Positions 35,443 through 43,936 are shown, counted from the stretch's first letter. The stretch is 47,796 nucleotides of DNA from Prevotella sp. (GCA_017650905.1 JAGCDZ010000101.1:1-47796), one strand, 5' to 3'. Notes: generated by a model not told the origin, from the letters alone. Numbers and translations: made by a program.

Positions 35443-35463
35443 TAAACTTTAAACTCTAAACTA
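35443..35463 (+). repeat. Heptamer repeat behind ung
   Basis: Units TAAACTT, TAAACTC and TAAACTA. Starting 12 bases earlier, at 35431, the sequence GGTAATCATCTATAAAC is identical with that at the end of sufB, and the two copies agree at 31 of 33 positions. Confidence 0.8.
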
Positions 35464-35467
35464 AAAA

Positions 35468-36079
35468 GTGCAACTTCCCCCCATTATCCAAGTTGGCGAT
35501 GTGTTACTTTCGTCGGAGATTCTGACGGAGAAGTTCTGCTGTGACCTGAGTGCTTGCAAGGGGCAGTGCTGTGTCGAAGGAGATGCAGGGGCTCCTGTCA
35601 CCCTCGATGAAATCGCGGAAATTGAAGAATGTGTCGATGAGGTTTGGAGTGATCTCTCGGCCTCTGCTCAGTCTGTTATTGATAAACAAGGGGTGGCTTA
35701 TACCGATCAGGAGGGTGACTTGGTTACAAGCATTGTAAGAGGGAAAGACTGTGTTTTCACTTTCTATGATGATTTGGAAGGTATTCACGATTGTTGCCTT
35801 TGTGCTTTAGAAAAGGCTTACAGGGCAGGAAAGACAAAGTTCTGCAAGCCTGTGAGTTGTGCACTCTATCCTATCCGTGAGAAGCGAATAGGAACGGATT
35901 TGATAGGTCTGAACTATAATCGGTGGCATGTCTGTAAGATGGCCATTGTCAAAGGTATCGAGGAAAATATATATTTATATCAGTTCTTGCGTGACCCGCT
36001 AGTTCGACGTTTTGGTGAGGACTGGTATCAGGAATTACTTGATACCGTGAAAGAGTTGAAGGCGCAAGGTTATCTATAG
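35468..36079 (+). CDS. DUF3109 family cysteine-rich protein
   Basis: The 203-residue protein is known only as DUF3109. It has many conserved cysteines: FCCDLSACKGQCC near the N-terminus, then DCCLCALEKA, KFCKPVSCALYPIR and WHVC. The arrangement suggests metal or Fe-S binding, as in the related YkgJ-type proteins. The start codon is GTG at 35468. It is likely co-transcribed with ung. Its 3' end forms one arm of the terminator hairpin. Confidence 0.8.
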   Translation: MQLPPIIQVGDVLLSSEILTEKFCCDLSACKGQCCVEGDAGAPVTLDEIAEIEECVDEVWSDLSASAQSVIDKQGVAYTDQEGDLVTSIVRGKDCVFTFYDDLEGIHDCCLCALEKAYRAGKTKFCKPVSCALYPIREKRIGTDLIGLNYNRWHVCKMAIVKGIEENIYLYQFLRDPLVRRFGEDWYQELLDTVKELKAQGYL

Positions 36080-36107
36080 ATTCCTGCGCCTTCAATTCGT
36101 TTTTTTA
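36058..36107 (+). terminator. Terminator of ung-DUF3109
   Basis: GAAGGCGCA (36058-36066), inside the last codons of the DUF3109 gene, pairs with TGCGCCTTC (36085-36093). Seven T residues follow at 36100-36106. It overlaps the 3' end of the converging GH95 gene. Confidence 0.75.
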
Positions 36108-38453
36108 CCAAGTCTTGATATTTTGCGTTTGACCAGCTTTTAGTTTGACGGTCTTCTGTTGGCCATTATATAATAAGGTGACGGCACTGTTCGTTTTCGA
36201 TTTTATACTGCAGTCGCGCACATAGCCGCCTTTCCATTCGAAGGAGACCTCATAACCGCCACGTGCACAGAGTCCACTCACCTTGCCCTCCTTCCAGGCC
36301 TCAGGCAGTGCGGGCAGGAGTTCTATTTTACCATCGCCACTCTGCATCAGCATCTCGCAGACACCAGCTGTACCGCCGAAGTTGCCATCAATTTGGAATG
36401 GCGGATGGGCATCGAAGAGATTGGGATAGGTGCCTCCGCTACGACGACGGTCAGGTCCGCGATACTTGTCTGGCGAGACGTACGTCAGCAGCTTCTGGTA
36501 GATATGATAGGCTTGTTCGGGCTTGTGCAGACGAGCCCATAGGTTGATGCGCCAGCCGGTGCTCCAGCCTGTGGTCTTATCGCCCTTGATCTCTAATGAT
36601 TTCTCTGCGGCTTTCTGCAGGGTGGCATCTGTCAGATGGTTGCCAGGATAGAGTCCGATGAGGTGACTCTGGTGGCGATGCTGGAAATCCCAATCATCCC
36701 AGTCGTAGTACCACTCGTTGATGTCGCCCATGTGTCCAATTGTGTAGGGGTGCAGACGTGCGAGGGCCTTCTCCATCTCCTTGTTTTTCTCACCGAGGAT
36801 CTTGCCTGCAGCGATGGTATTGATGAATAGTTCGCGGATGATAGCCATATCGGCTGTACCACCATAGCAGGTCATACCATGATAGCCTTTGTCTGTCTTA
36901 TATTCATTCTCGGGAGAGGTCGAGGGAGCTGTGATTAGTTCGCCAGGAGCCTTGGGATTCTCGATGAGCCATCGTAGACAGAACTGTGCAGCACCTTTCA
37001 TCAGCGGATAGGCCACCGTGCGCAGATAGTTCTTGTCTTGCGAAAACTGATAGCGCTCCCATAAGGTGTGAACGAGCCAGGCACCTCCTAGGTTCCAGTT
37101 TGCCCACTCTGGTTTCTCATTCTTCTCGCCTACGGGATTGGTCATTGCCCAGATGTCAGAATTGTGGCTCGAGCACCAGCCTTCCTGAATGTTATAATAG
37201 TTCTTAGCCGTATACTGTCCGTTGGCAGCGAGGGCCTTCACGAAACCGTCGAGGGGTTGTGCCATTTCTGCCATATTGGCCACGAAGGCTGGCCAATAGT
37301 TTTCTTCGAGGTTAATGTTCACCGTATAGTTACCACGCCAGGGTGACCAGAGGTGAGGTGTCCAAAGACCCTGCAAGTTGGCAGGTACATTCTCTGTACG
37401 AGAGGAGGAAATAAGCAGATAACGTCCAAACTGGAAGTAAAGTTCTTCCAGATAACGGCTCTTACCGCCACCATCGGTGTAAGCCTTGAGGAGAGCGTCG
37501 GTATTTTCGGAATACTCAGAGTTATCTGAATTCTCAGATAATCTCAACTTCACGCGATCATAGAAAACCTTATAGTCTGCGAGGTGGCGGTTGTAGAATT
37601 CATCGAAAGTGAAATTCTGCGTGTGCCAGATATCGTTGGCGACATTCTCCAGATAAGGCGCGCCCTCGTTGACGGGATGTTTGTCGAAACCATTGAAGCT
37701 GGTCTCGTTGACAATATAGATAATCGCTTCTTTGGCATTTATGATGGTCAGCGAGGAGTCTGCTGCCGAGACCTCTCCATCAGTTTTGACATTAAGCATC
37801 GTACAGAAGTGGATGCTCTCCTGTGGTGATCCTGTGGCATGACCAGTCATCGTCAACTGGGTGGGGATAGCCTTTACCTTATGGGGCACCTGAGCCGTTA
37901 GTGCGATGCGACAATTGATATCGCCTCTCAGTCGGATAGCGATGAGTTTGTCGGGGTTCGAGGCGAAGTATTCTCGTTCGATGGTTTTTCCATCACGGAT
38001 ATAGCTATCCTTGATAATGGCACTATCGAGGTTGAGACTGCGCTGATAGTTGCCGACTTCCCCCAATCCCAGGTCTTTGATATGCAGCGTGCCGAGAGGT
38101 TGGAAATGTTGCGAGTTGGGGCCTTGTACATGCAACTGCAGGGAGTCGGCCAACTGGTAGTCCTCATTGAAGAGTGCCTTGCGGATGTCAGGAATCCACT
38201 TATGGGCATCGGCATCGAGGTTACGATCCACAGGCTTTCCCGTCCAGAGTGTGATGTCATTCAGGTAAATGATGTTGTCGTCGGTGCCGCCATAGACGAG
38301 CGCACCAAGTTTGCCATTACCGATGGGCAACGACTCCTCAAAGTAGGTCGCAGGTTTGTCGTAATGCAGTACCATTGGTGCCTGCTGTACTTGTGCCTCA
38401 CAAAGTGTCAAACCCTTTGTGAGAATCGCTGTTAAGAGCAGATATTTTCTCAT
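36105..38453 (-). CDS. Glycoside hydrolase family 95 (alpha-L-fucosidase/galactosidase type)
   Basis: The 782-residue exported enzyme has the signal peptide MRKYLLLTAILTKGLTLCEA. The GH95 N-terminal domain reads YFEESLPIGNGKLGALVYGG and LNDITLWTGKP. The (alpha/alpha)6 barrel contains NYTVNINLEENYWPAFVANM, HNSDIWAMTNPVGE and GWSTGWRINLWARLHKPEQA. FDAHPPFQIDGNFGGTAGVCEMLMQS carries a family aspartate. The NINLEENYW block differs from the NIN-x-x-MNYW of well-known fucosidases, so linkage specificity is open. It diverges from ptb-buk. Confidence 0.88.
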   Translation of the reverse strand: MRKYLLLTAILTKGLTLCEAQVQQAPMVLHYDKPATYFEESLPIGNGKLGALVYGGTDDNIIYLNDITLWTGKPVDRNLDADAHKWIPDIRKALFNEDYQLADSLQLHVQGPNSQHFQPLGTLHIKDLGLGEVGNYQRSLNLDSAIIKDSYIRDGKTIEREYFASNPDKLIAIRLRGDINCRIALTAQVPHKVKAIPTQLTMTGHATGSPQESIHFCTMLNVKTDGEVSAADSSLTIINAKEAIIYIVNETSFNGFDKHPVNEGAPYLENVANDIWHTQNFTFDEFYNRHLADYKVFYDRVKLRLSENSDNSEYSENTDALLKAYTDGGGKSRYLEELYFQFGRYLLISSSRTENVPANLQGLWTPHLWSPWRGNYTVNINLEENYWPAFVANMAEMAQPLDGFVKALAANGQYTAKNYYNIQEGWCSSHNSDIWAMTNPVGEKNEKPEWANWNLGGAWLVHTLWERYQFSQDKNYLRTVAYPLMKGAAQFCLRWLIENPKAPGELITAPSTSPENEYKTDKGYHGMTCYGGTADMAIIRELFINTIAAGKILGEKNKEMEKALARLHPYTIGHMGDINEWYYDWDDWDFQHRHQSHLIGLYPGNHLTDATLQKAAEKSLEIKGDKTTGWSTGWRINLWARLHKPEQAYHIYQKLLTYVSPDKYRGPDRRRSGGTYPNLFDAHPPFQIDGNFGGTAGVCEMLMQSGDGKIELLPALPEAWKEGKVSGLCARGGYEVSFEWKGGYVRDCSIKSKTNSAVTLLYNGQQKTVKLKAGQTQNIKTW

Positions 38454-38478
38454 AATAATCGTTTTTAGTCGTATTCGC

Positions 38479-38509
38479 TTGCAAAGATACGAAAAATTCC
38501 TTATCTTTG
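38479..38509 (+). promoter_or_regulatory. Promoter of ptb-buk, overlapping a divergent promoter
   Basis: TTG (38479-38481) and TATCTTTG (38502-38509) are 20 bp apart. On the minus strand TATCTTTG at 38489-38482 serves the GH95 gene. The two overlap, so they may compete. Confidence 0.65.
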
Positions 38510-38536
38510 CAGCATAAAAACCAAAATTATATTATT

Positions 38537-39373
38537 ATGCAGTCGATTAGGAACTTGAACGATATGATTGTCTTCCTCCAACAACGAGGAGACAAGAAGC
38601 GTGTAGCCGTGGTTTGTGCCAATGATGCCAGTACCCGTTATGCAGTGGAGAAAGGTCAGGAAATGGGCTTTATCGAACCCATTTATGTGGATGGTGACGA
38701 TAAGGACGAGTGTGCCCGCAGGGCTGTGGCGCTCTGTAAGAATGGCGAGGCCGACATACTGATGAAGGGGCTTATCAATACAGATGTCATCCTGCGCGCA
38801 ATATTAGATAAGGAGAAAGGTATCATCCGTCCTGGCCATGTGCTCACCCATGTGGCGATGGCTGAGATTCCTAAGTACGAGAAACTGCTTTTCTTTACTG
38901 ATGCGGCGGTAATACCTGTACCTACGGAGGCCCAGCGTCGTCAGCAGATCCATTATATGAACTATGTCTGTCATGCCTTGGGTATTGAGGAGCCCCGCAT
39001 CTCGCTCATCCATTGTGCGGAGAAGGTGAGTGCCAAGACCTTCCCCTATACCGTCGACTATCTCGAGATTATCGCAGAGGCACAGACAGGTAAGTTCGGA
39101 CGTTGTATTATCGATGGTCCCCTTGACCTGAAGACCTCGCTCGATAGTGTCAGCCTACGTGAGAAGGGCATCCGTAGTGTCATTGATGGTCAGGCAGACG
39201 CACTTATCTTTCCGGATATTGTGGCAGGTAATGTGTTCTACAAAACCATTACTCTCTTCGGCTATGCTAAAACAGCGGGCGTGTTGCAAGGTACCCAATG
39301 CTGTTGTGTGCTGCCCTCGCGTGCCGATAGTCCGGAGTCAAAATATTACTCATTAGCCCTCGCAGCCATATGA
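38537..39373 (+). CDS. Phosphate butyryltransferase
   Basis: The 278-residue enzyme converts butyryl-CoA and phosphate to butyryl-phosphate and CoA. Family blocks are VAVVCANDASTRYAVEKGQE, ADILMKGLINTDVILRAIL, GRCIIDGPLDLKTSLD and FPDIVAGNVFYKTITLFGYA. ATG 38537 is chosen since the TTG at 38507 lies within the promoter -7 box. It overlaps butyrate kinase by 4 bp, the usual pair for butyrate or branched-chain acid formation with ATP gain. Confidence 0.93.
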   Translation: MQSIRNLNDMIVFLQQRGDKKRVAVVCANDASTRYAVEKGQEMGFIEPIYVDGDDKDECARRAVALCKNGEADILMKGLINTDVILRAILDKEKGIIRPGHVLTHVAMAEIPKYEKLLFFTDAAVIPVPTEAQRRQQIHYMNYVCHALGIEEPRISLIHCAEKVSAKTFPYTVDYLEIIAEAQTGKFGRCIIDGPLDLKTSLDSVSLREKGIRSVIDGQADALIFPDIVAGNVFYKTITLFGYAKTAGVLQGTQCCCVLPSRADSPESKYYSLALAAI

Positions 39374-40440
39374 AGATACTGGTGATTAATCCAGGCTCTA
39401 CATCGACGAAGATGGCTGTCTTTGAAGATGAGACATCCGTGCTTGTCAGGAATATCGTGCATACGCCTGACGACCTCTTACGTTTTGATGATGTCATTGA
39501 GCAGCAAGATTTCCGTAAACAGTTAGTCATTGATGAGCTGCAAAAAGCAGACCTACCATTAGACTTCGATGCGGTCATCGGACGTGGCGGATTGGTAAAG
39601 CCATTGGAAGGTGGTGTCTACGAAATCAACGATTTGATGATTCAGGATACCCATAGTGGTATTGCTTTGCATAATCATGCTTGTAACCTTGGATGTCTGA
39701 TTGCCCATGAGATTGCTTCAGAGATTCCTGGTTGTCGTTCGTTTATTGCAGACCCTGGCGTTGTTGATGAACTTAATGATTATGCGCGTATTTCAGGATC
39801 TCCTTTGATGAACCGCATCTGTATCTGGCATGCTTTGAACCAGCGTGCCATTGCCCGTCGTTATGCGGCTGAGATCGGTAGGGAGTATGAAGACCTGAAC
39901 CTGATTATTTGTCACATGGGAGGCGGCATCTCTGTCGCTGCCCATGAAAAGGGTAGGGCGGTGGATGCGAACAATGCCCTCGATGGTGAGGGACCGTTCT
40001 CGCCGGAGCGTGCAGGTTCTTTGCCTGCGGCTGATTTGATACGACTCTGTTTCAGTGGTAAGTATAATGAGAAACAGTTGTTAAAGCGTATTGCAGGAAA
40101 GGCGGGCCTGAATGCTCATTTAGGAACGAACGATGTCAAGGAAATAATTCGACGTATTGAGGACTATGGCGACGAACATGCCCGTCTGATTCTTGATGCG
40201 ATGATCTATCACGTGGCAAAGAATATTGCTTCTGAGAGTGCCGTGCTCTGTGGTAGTATCGATGCCATTCTGCTGACGGGTGGTTTGGCGCGTTCAGAGT
40301 ATATCGTTAGTCGTCTGCGCAAACGTATTGGCTTCTTAGCACCTATCCGTTGTTTCCCTGGCGAGGATGAGATGGAGGCTTTGGCCCTTAATGCACTCGC
40401 CGTGCTTCGTGGCAAACGGAAAGCGAAAGTCTATGAATAA
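39370..40440 (+). CDS. Butyrate kinase
   Basis: This 356-residue acetate/propionate-kinase-type enzyme makes ATP from butyryl-phosphate. NPGSTSTKMAVFEDE is the phosphate-binding start. GRGGLVKPLEGGVYEIND, ICHMGGGISVAAHEKGRAVD and ILLTGGLARSEYIVSRL are the family signatures. It overlaps ptb by 4 bp and is followed directly by a strong hairpin terminator. Confidence 0.95.
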   Translation: MKILVINPGSTSTKMAVFEDETSVLVRNIVHTPDDLLRFDDVIEQQDFRKQLVIDELQKADLPLDFDAVIGRGGLVKPLEGGVYEINDLMIQDTHSGIALHNHACNLGCLIAHEIASEIPGCRSFIADPGVVDELNDYARISGSPLMNRICIWHALNQRAIARRYAAEIGREYEDLNLIICHMGGGISVAAHEKGRAVDANNALDGEGPFSPERAGSLPAADLIRLCFSGKYNEKQLLKRIAGKAGLNAHLGTNDVKEIIRRIEDYGDEHARLILDAMIYHVAKNIASESAVLCGSIDAILLTGGLARSEYIVSRLRKRIGFLAPIRCFPGEDEMEALALNALAVLRGKRKAKVYE

Positions 40441-40443
40441 AAA

Positions 40444-40472
40444 ATCCCCGCCAACCGGCGGGGATTATTATT
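40444..40472 (+). terminator. Terminator between buk and gyrB
   Basis: ATCCCCGCC (40444-40452) pairs perfectly with GGCGGGGAT (40457-40465) around AACC, followed by TATTATTAT. It lies between convergent genes. Confidence 0.8.
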
Positions 40473-42447
40473 ATGCATCGATATTCGCGTAAGTGGCGTT
40501 CTTCTCGATGAACTGTCGGCGTGGCTCTACGTCATCGCCCATCAACATCGAGAAGATCTCATCAGCCTCTGCGGCATTCTCGATAGTTACCTGTTTTAGC
40601 AGACGGTTCTCGGGATTCATGGTGGTCTCCCAAAGCTGTTCGGGATTCATCTCACCCAAACCTTTGTAGCGCTGCGTGTGGAGAGCTGTCGCGTTTTCGT
40701 CGCCTGCCACGTACTTGTCGATAAAGGCCTGACGCTGCTGCTCGGTGTAGCAATACTCAGAGACTTTCTTGTAAGTACATTTATAGAGTGGCGGAGTAGC
40801 GATATACAGATGTCCGCCCTGAATAACCTGTGGCATGAAACGATAGAAGAGTGTCATAATCAGCGTGTCGATGTGCGAACCATCGACGTCAGCATCGGTC
40901 ATGATGATGATCTTGTCGTAACGCAGCTTGTCAATGTTAGCCTCGCGGTCACCTTCGCCTTCAACACCGAAGCGCACGCCGATCGATTGGATGATGTTCA
41001 TCACCGACTCAGCCTCGAATACACGGTGCCATTGTACCTTCTCCACATTCAGGATCTTACCTCTTAACGGCAGAATGGCTTGGAAGTGACGATCGCGACC
41101 CTGCTTGGCAGAACCACCTGCGGAGTCACCCTCGACGAGGAAGATTTCACAATCCTTTGGGTCCTTGTTTGAGCAGTCAGCGAGTTTACCTGGCAGTCCA
41201 CCTCCTGTCATTGGATTCTTACGCTGTACGCTCTCACGGGCTTTGCGGGCGGCGATACGGGCTGTAGCTGCCAGAACCACCTTGTCGCAGATCATCTTGG
41301 CCTCCTTTGGATGTTCCTCCAGATAGTTGGCTAACGCCTCGCCTACAGCCTGCTGTACAGCACCAGCGACCTCAGAGTTGCCAAGCTTGGTCTTGGTCTG
41401 TCCCTCGAACTGGGGCTCGGCCACCTTGATGCTAATCACTGCTGTAAGGCCCTCGCGGAAGTCTTCGGGTGCAATCTCAATCTTGGCTTTCTCAATCTGC
41501 TTGGAGATCTGAGGATCGCTGTCTGCATATTTCTTCAGGGTACGGGTGAGGGCAGCACGGAAACCGGCCAGATGGGTTCCACCCTCAATCGTATTGATAT
41601 TGTTTACATAGGAGTGGATATTCTCCGAATAATCGGTGTTGTACATCACAGCCACCTCGATGGGAATTCCCTGCTTTTCTGTCTTCAGATAGATGACATC
41701 GTCAACAAGGTGTGTGCGGTGACGGTCTACGTAACGCACAAACTCCTTTAGACCGTCTTTAGCGTGGAACACCTCAGGCTCTTTCAAATTACCTTCCTCA
41801 TCCGGACGCAGGTCGGTGAGCGTGATGGTGATACCGGCATTCAGATAGGCCAGCTCACGCATACGACGGGCAATGATGTCATATTTGTATTCTGTCGTGG
41901 TAAAGATCGTAGCATCGGGCCAGAACTGCTGACGGGTACCTGTCTTGTCTGTGTCGCCTACGATCTTCACATCGTAGAGAGGCTTTCCCTTCTCGTATTC
42001 CTGCTGGTAGATATGACCATTGCGGAATACTTGCGACAACATACGAGTGGATAGGGCATTCACACAGCTGACACCCACACCATGCAGACCGCCAGACACC
42101 TTATACGAACCCTTGTCGAACTTACCTCCGGCATGGAGCACGGTCATAACAACCTCAAGCGCACTCTTGTGCATCTTTTCGTGTTCATCCACGGGGATAC
42201 CACGACCATTATCCATTACGGTAATGGAATTATCTTCGTTAATTGTTACTTCAATATGTGTACAATAACCGGCCATAGCCTCGTCGATAGAATTGTCGAC
42301 GGTCTCATTGACCAGATGATGGAGTCCCTTTTCACTGATGTCGCCAATATACATGGCAGGGCGCTTGCGCACAGCCTCTAAACCCTCGAGTACCTGAATA
42401 TTACTCGCGGAATAATTTTGTTCCTGATTCAGTTGTTCGTCTGTCAT
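40471..42447 (-). CDS. DNA gyrase subunit B
   Basis: The 658-residue ATPase subunit of gyrase has the GHKL domain (VDNSIDEAMAGYCTHIEV; VMDNGRGIPVDEH; GGLHGVGVSCVNALS) and the QTKTKLGN loop with its ATP-contacting lysine. The TOPRIM domain (IFLVEGDSAGGSAKQGRDR; MTDADVDGSHIDTL) and C-terminal TQRYKGLGEMNPEQLWETTM follow. The motifs fit GyrB better than ParE. It lacks the extra TOPRIM insertion of gamma-proteobacteria and so is shorter than in E. coli. Confidence 0.95.
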   Translation of the reverse strand: MTDEQLNQEQNYSASNIQVLEGLEAVRKRPAMYIGDISEKGLHHLVNETVDNSIDEAMAGYCTHIEVTINEDNSITVMDNGRGIPVDEHEKMHKSALEVVMTVLHAGGKFDKGSYKVSGGLHGVGVSCVNALSTRMLSQVFRNGHIYQQEYEKGKPLYDVKIVGDTDKTGTRQQFWPDATIFTTTEYKYDIIARRMRELAYLNAGITITLTDLRPDEEGNLKEPEVFHAKDGLKEFVRYVDRHRTHLVDDVIYLKTEKQGIPIEVAVMYNTDYSENIHSYVNNINTIEGGTHLAGFRAALTRTLKKYADSDPQISKQIEKAKIEIAPEDFREGLTAVISIKVAEPQFEGQTKTKLGNSEVAGAVQQAVGEALANYLEEHPKEAKMICDKVVLAATARIAARKARESVQRKNPMTGGGLPGKLADCSNKDPKDCEIFLVEGDSAGGSAKQGRDRHFQAILPLRGKILNVEKVQWHRVFEAESVMNIIQSIGVRFGVEGEGDREANIDKLRYDKIIIMTDADVDGSHIDTLIMTLFYRFMPQVIQGGHLYIATPPLYKCTYKKVSEYCYTEQQRQAFIDKYVAGDENATALHTQRYKGLGEMNPEQLWETTMNPENRLLKQVTIENAAEADEIFSMLMGDDVEPRRQFIEKNATYANIDA

Positions 42448-42472
42448 TTTGCTTCTAATTGAATTATGGGTG

Positions 42473-42480
42473 CAAAATTA
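42473..42480 (-). promoter_or_regulatory. Promoter -7 box of gyrB
   Basis: The minus strand reads TAATTTTG, 26 bp before the ATG. Confidence 0.6.
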
Positions 42481-42534
42481 CAAAAAAAAGGTCAGATAAA
42501 CGAAGTTTATCTGCAAAGAAAACTTAAAAATAAA

Positions 42535-42558
42535 GCCGCAATTCTTAAGAATCGCGGC
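42535..42558 (-). terminator. Terminator of rpsT
   Basis: GCCGCAATTCTT pairs with AAGAATCGCGGC, one mismatch in 12. On the minus strand it is followed by TTTATTTTTAAG, so it fits the leftward rpsT gene. Confidence 0.75.
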
Positions 42559-42585
42559 TTCTATTGTTTTTTAACAATCAACCTT

Positions 42586-42837
42586 TTAAAGTTTGTTGAC
42601 GTGCTGTGCCAGACTTGACTTCAGGTTTGCGGCCTTGTTCTTGTGAATAATGTTGGTCTTAGCCAGCTTGTCCAGCATCTTCTGTACTTTTGGATACAGG
42701 GCAGCAGCCTCGTCCTTATTAGTCATAGCGCGAAGTTTGCGCACAGCGTTACGCATGGTTTTTGCGTAGTAGTGATTGTGAAGGGCTCTTTTCTTCTCCT
42801 GACGGATGCGCTTCACTGATGATTTGTGATTTGCCAT
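42586..42837 (-). CDS. 30S ribosomal protein S20
   Basis: The 83-residue basic protein begins [18 protein letters not shown], the standard S20 opening, with two long helices ([38 protein letters not shown]). An in-frame ATG 17 codons upstream exists, but the heptamer repeat would then be translated and the family start is clear. It is probably co-transcribed with tRNA-Glu; the 156-bp spacer between them is structured. Confidence 0.96.
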   Translation of the reverse strand: MANHKSSVKRIRQEKKRALHNHYYAKTMRNAVRKLRAMTNKDEAAALYPKVQKMLDKLAKTNIIHKNKAANLKSSLAQHVNKL

Positions 42838-42843
42838 TTTTTT

Positions 42844-42864
42844 GTTTAATGTTTAATGTTAAAT
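42844..42864 (-). repeat. Heptamer repeat before rpsT
   Basis: On the plus strand two GTTTAAT units and one GTTAAAT run at 42844-42864, ending 6 bp upstream of the rpsT start codon. Confidence 0.7.
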
Positions 42865-42879
42865 GATAAGGAATTAAAG

Positions 42880-42975
42880 CCTGTGGGTCTTGCATCGTTT
42901 TGACCGCCCTGGGCAGCCCCGAAGGACTTTTGCCACCTTATCCCTGCGCCTTGCAGGTAGCACTTGGCTGTGCAG
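42880..42975 (-). ncRNA. Structured leader between tRNA-Glu and rpsT
   Basis: This GC-rich stretch has no reading frame of note. On the minus strand TGCTACCT (42962-42955) can pair with AGGTGGCA (42938-42931) with one G-U pair, while CCTGC and GCAGG inside it offer a competing stem. AGTCC-TTCG-GGGCT (42928-42915) forms a hairpin with a UUCG tetraloop, and GCCCAGGGC follows. It may be an rpsT regulatory leader or a processed RNA. No known family was assigned. Confidence 0.4.
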
Positions 42976-42993
42976 ATGACAAATTTAATTTTG

Positions 42994-43065
42994 TAGTCCC
43001 TAGGAGAGTCGAACTCCTCTTTAGAGAATGAAAATCTCTCGTCCTAGCCGATAGACGAAGGGACC
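42994..43065 (-). tRNA. tRNA-Glu (UUC)
   Basis: The minus strand folds as a complete cloverleaf: acceptor GGTCCCT with AGGGACT (first pair G-U) and discriminator A; D-arm GTC..GAC; anticodon stem AGAGA/TCTCT with loop TTTTCAT, giving anticodon TTC; T-arm AGGAG-TTCGACT-CTCCT. CCA is not encoded. A promoter lies just upstream at 43085-43092. Confidence 0.93.
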
Positions 43066-43084
43066 GTCGTCAATTTTGCGGGTG

Positions 43085-43092
43085 CAAAGGTA
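43085..43092 (-). promoter_or_regulatory. Promoter -7 box of tRNA-Glu (and rpsT)
   Basis: The minus strand reads TACCTTTG, 20 bp before the first tRNA base. It is divergent from the recO promoter. Confidence 0.6.
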
Positions 43093-43189
43093 CTGTTATT
43101 TTTCCATTCCACCAAATAATTCCGTAAAAAAATGCTATTTTTCCTCAAAAAAGGTCGATAATCATATATAATATATCATTTTTTATTCG

Positions 43190-43197
43190 TAACTTTG
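43190..43197 (+). promoter_or_regulatory. Promoter -7 box of recO
   Basis: TAACTTTG lies 7 bp before the ATG, so the mRNA is predicted to have almost no leader. Confidence 0.55.
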
Positions 43198-43204
43198 CAG
43201 TCGT

Positions 43205-43930
43205 ATGCTGACAAAGACACCAGCTATTGTGCTCCACGCGCTGAAGTATGGGGAGACGCGGCTCATCGTCGATATGTTCACCCGCAACTACGGTAGACTC
43301 TCGTTTATCGTCAGCCTGCCAAAGTCGCCCAAAGGAAAGATCAAGAAACAGTTCTTCCAGCCGCTCACCCTCTTGGAAATCGAGACCGATGTTAGGCCAA
43401 GACTGCAGCTGCAGAAACTATCCGATGTGCGCTTGCTGCACCCATTCTCCACCATTCCCTTTGAACCCGAAAAACTTTCAATCTCCCTTTTCATAGCGGA
43501 GTTCCTATATTATGCCATGCGGGGTGAGCAGCAGAATGTGCCACTTTTTGACTATGTGACCGATAGCATCCAGTGGCTCGATGGTCAGGAGGGGCGTTTT
43601 GCCAATTTCCATTTGGTGTTCCTCATGCGCCTCTCCCGATTCCTCGGTTTCTATCCTAACCTCGACGGTTATACCAGCGGCGACTATTTTGACCTGCGCG
43701 AGAGCGCCTTCTGTGCCCAGCCCCCCGTGCATCGCGATTTCCTCCAGCCTGCCGAAGCAGAGATTATCCAGCTTATGATGCGTATGGACTATGCCACCAT
43801 GCATCTCTACCGTCTCTCCCATCACGAACGCAACCGCCTACTCGAAGTCGCCCTCACCTATTACCGCCTCCACCTGCCCGACTTCCCCGAGCTGAAGTCG
43901 TTGGGTGTCTTGCAGGAATTATATCAGTAA
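43205..43930 (+). CDS. DNA repair protein RecO
   Basis: The 241-residue recombination mediator loads RecA with RecR. It starts MLTKTPAIVLHALKYGETRL with the OB-fold (NYGRLSFIVSLPKSPKGKIK; FFQPLTLLEIETDVRPRLQL). A helical C-terminal domain follows (LSISLFIAEFLYYAMRGEQQ; FHLVFLMRLSRFLGFYPNLD). The four-cysteine zinc site of some RecO proteins is missing, as usual in Bacteroidetes. A 21-bp-period repeat array begins 7 bp behind its stop codon. Confidence 0.92.
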   Translation: MLTKTPAIVLHALKYGETRLIVDMFTRNYGRLSFIVSLPKSPKGKIKKQFFQPLTLLEIETDVRPRLQLQKLSDVRLLHPFSTIPFEPEKLSISLFIAEFLYYAMRGEQQNVPLFDYVTDSIQWLDGQEGRFANFHLVFLMRLSRFLGFYPNLDGYTSGDYFDLRESAFCAQPPVHRDFLQPAEAEIIQLMMRMDYATMHLYRLSHHERNRLLEVALTYYRLHLPDFPELKSLGVLQELYQ

Positions 43931-43936
43931 CCCGAC

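Noticed and set aside
38507-38536. Longer ptb start at a TTG codon
   Set aside because: The TTG belongs to the -7 box TATCTTTG, so it cannot be within the transcript; ATG 38537 fits.
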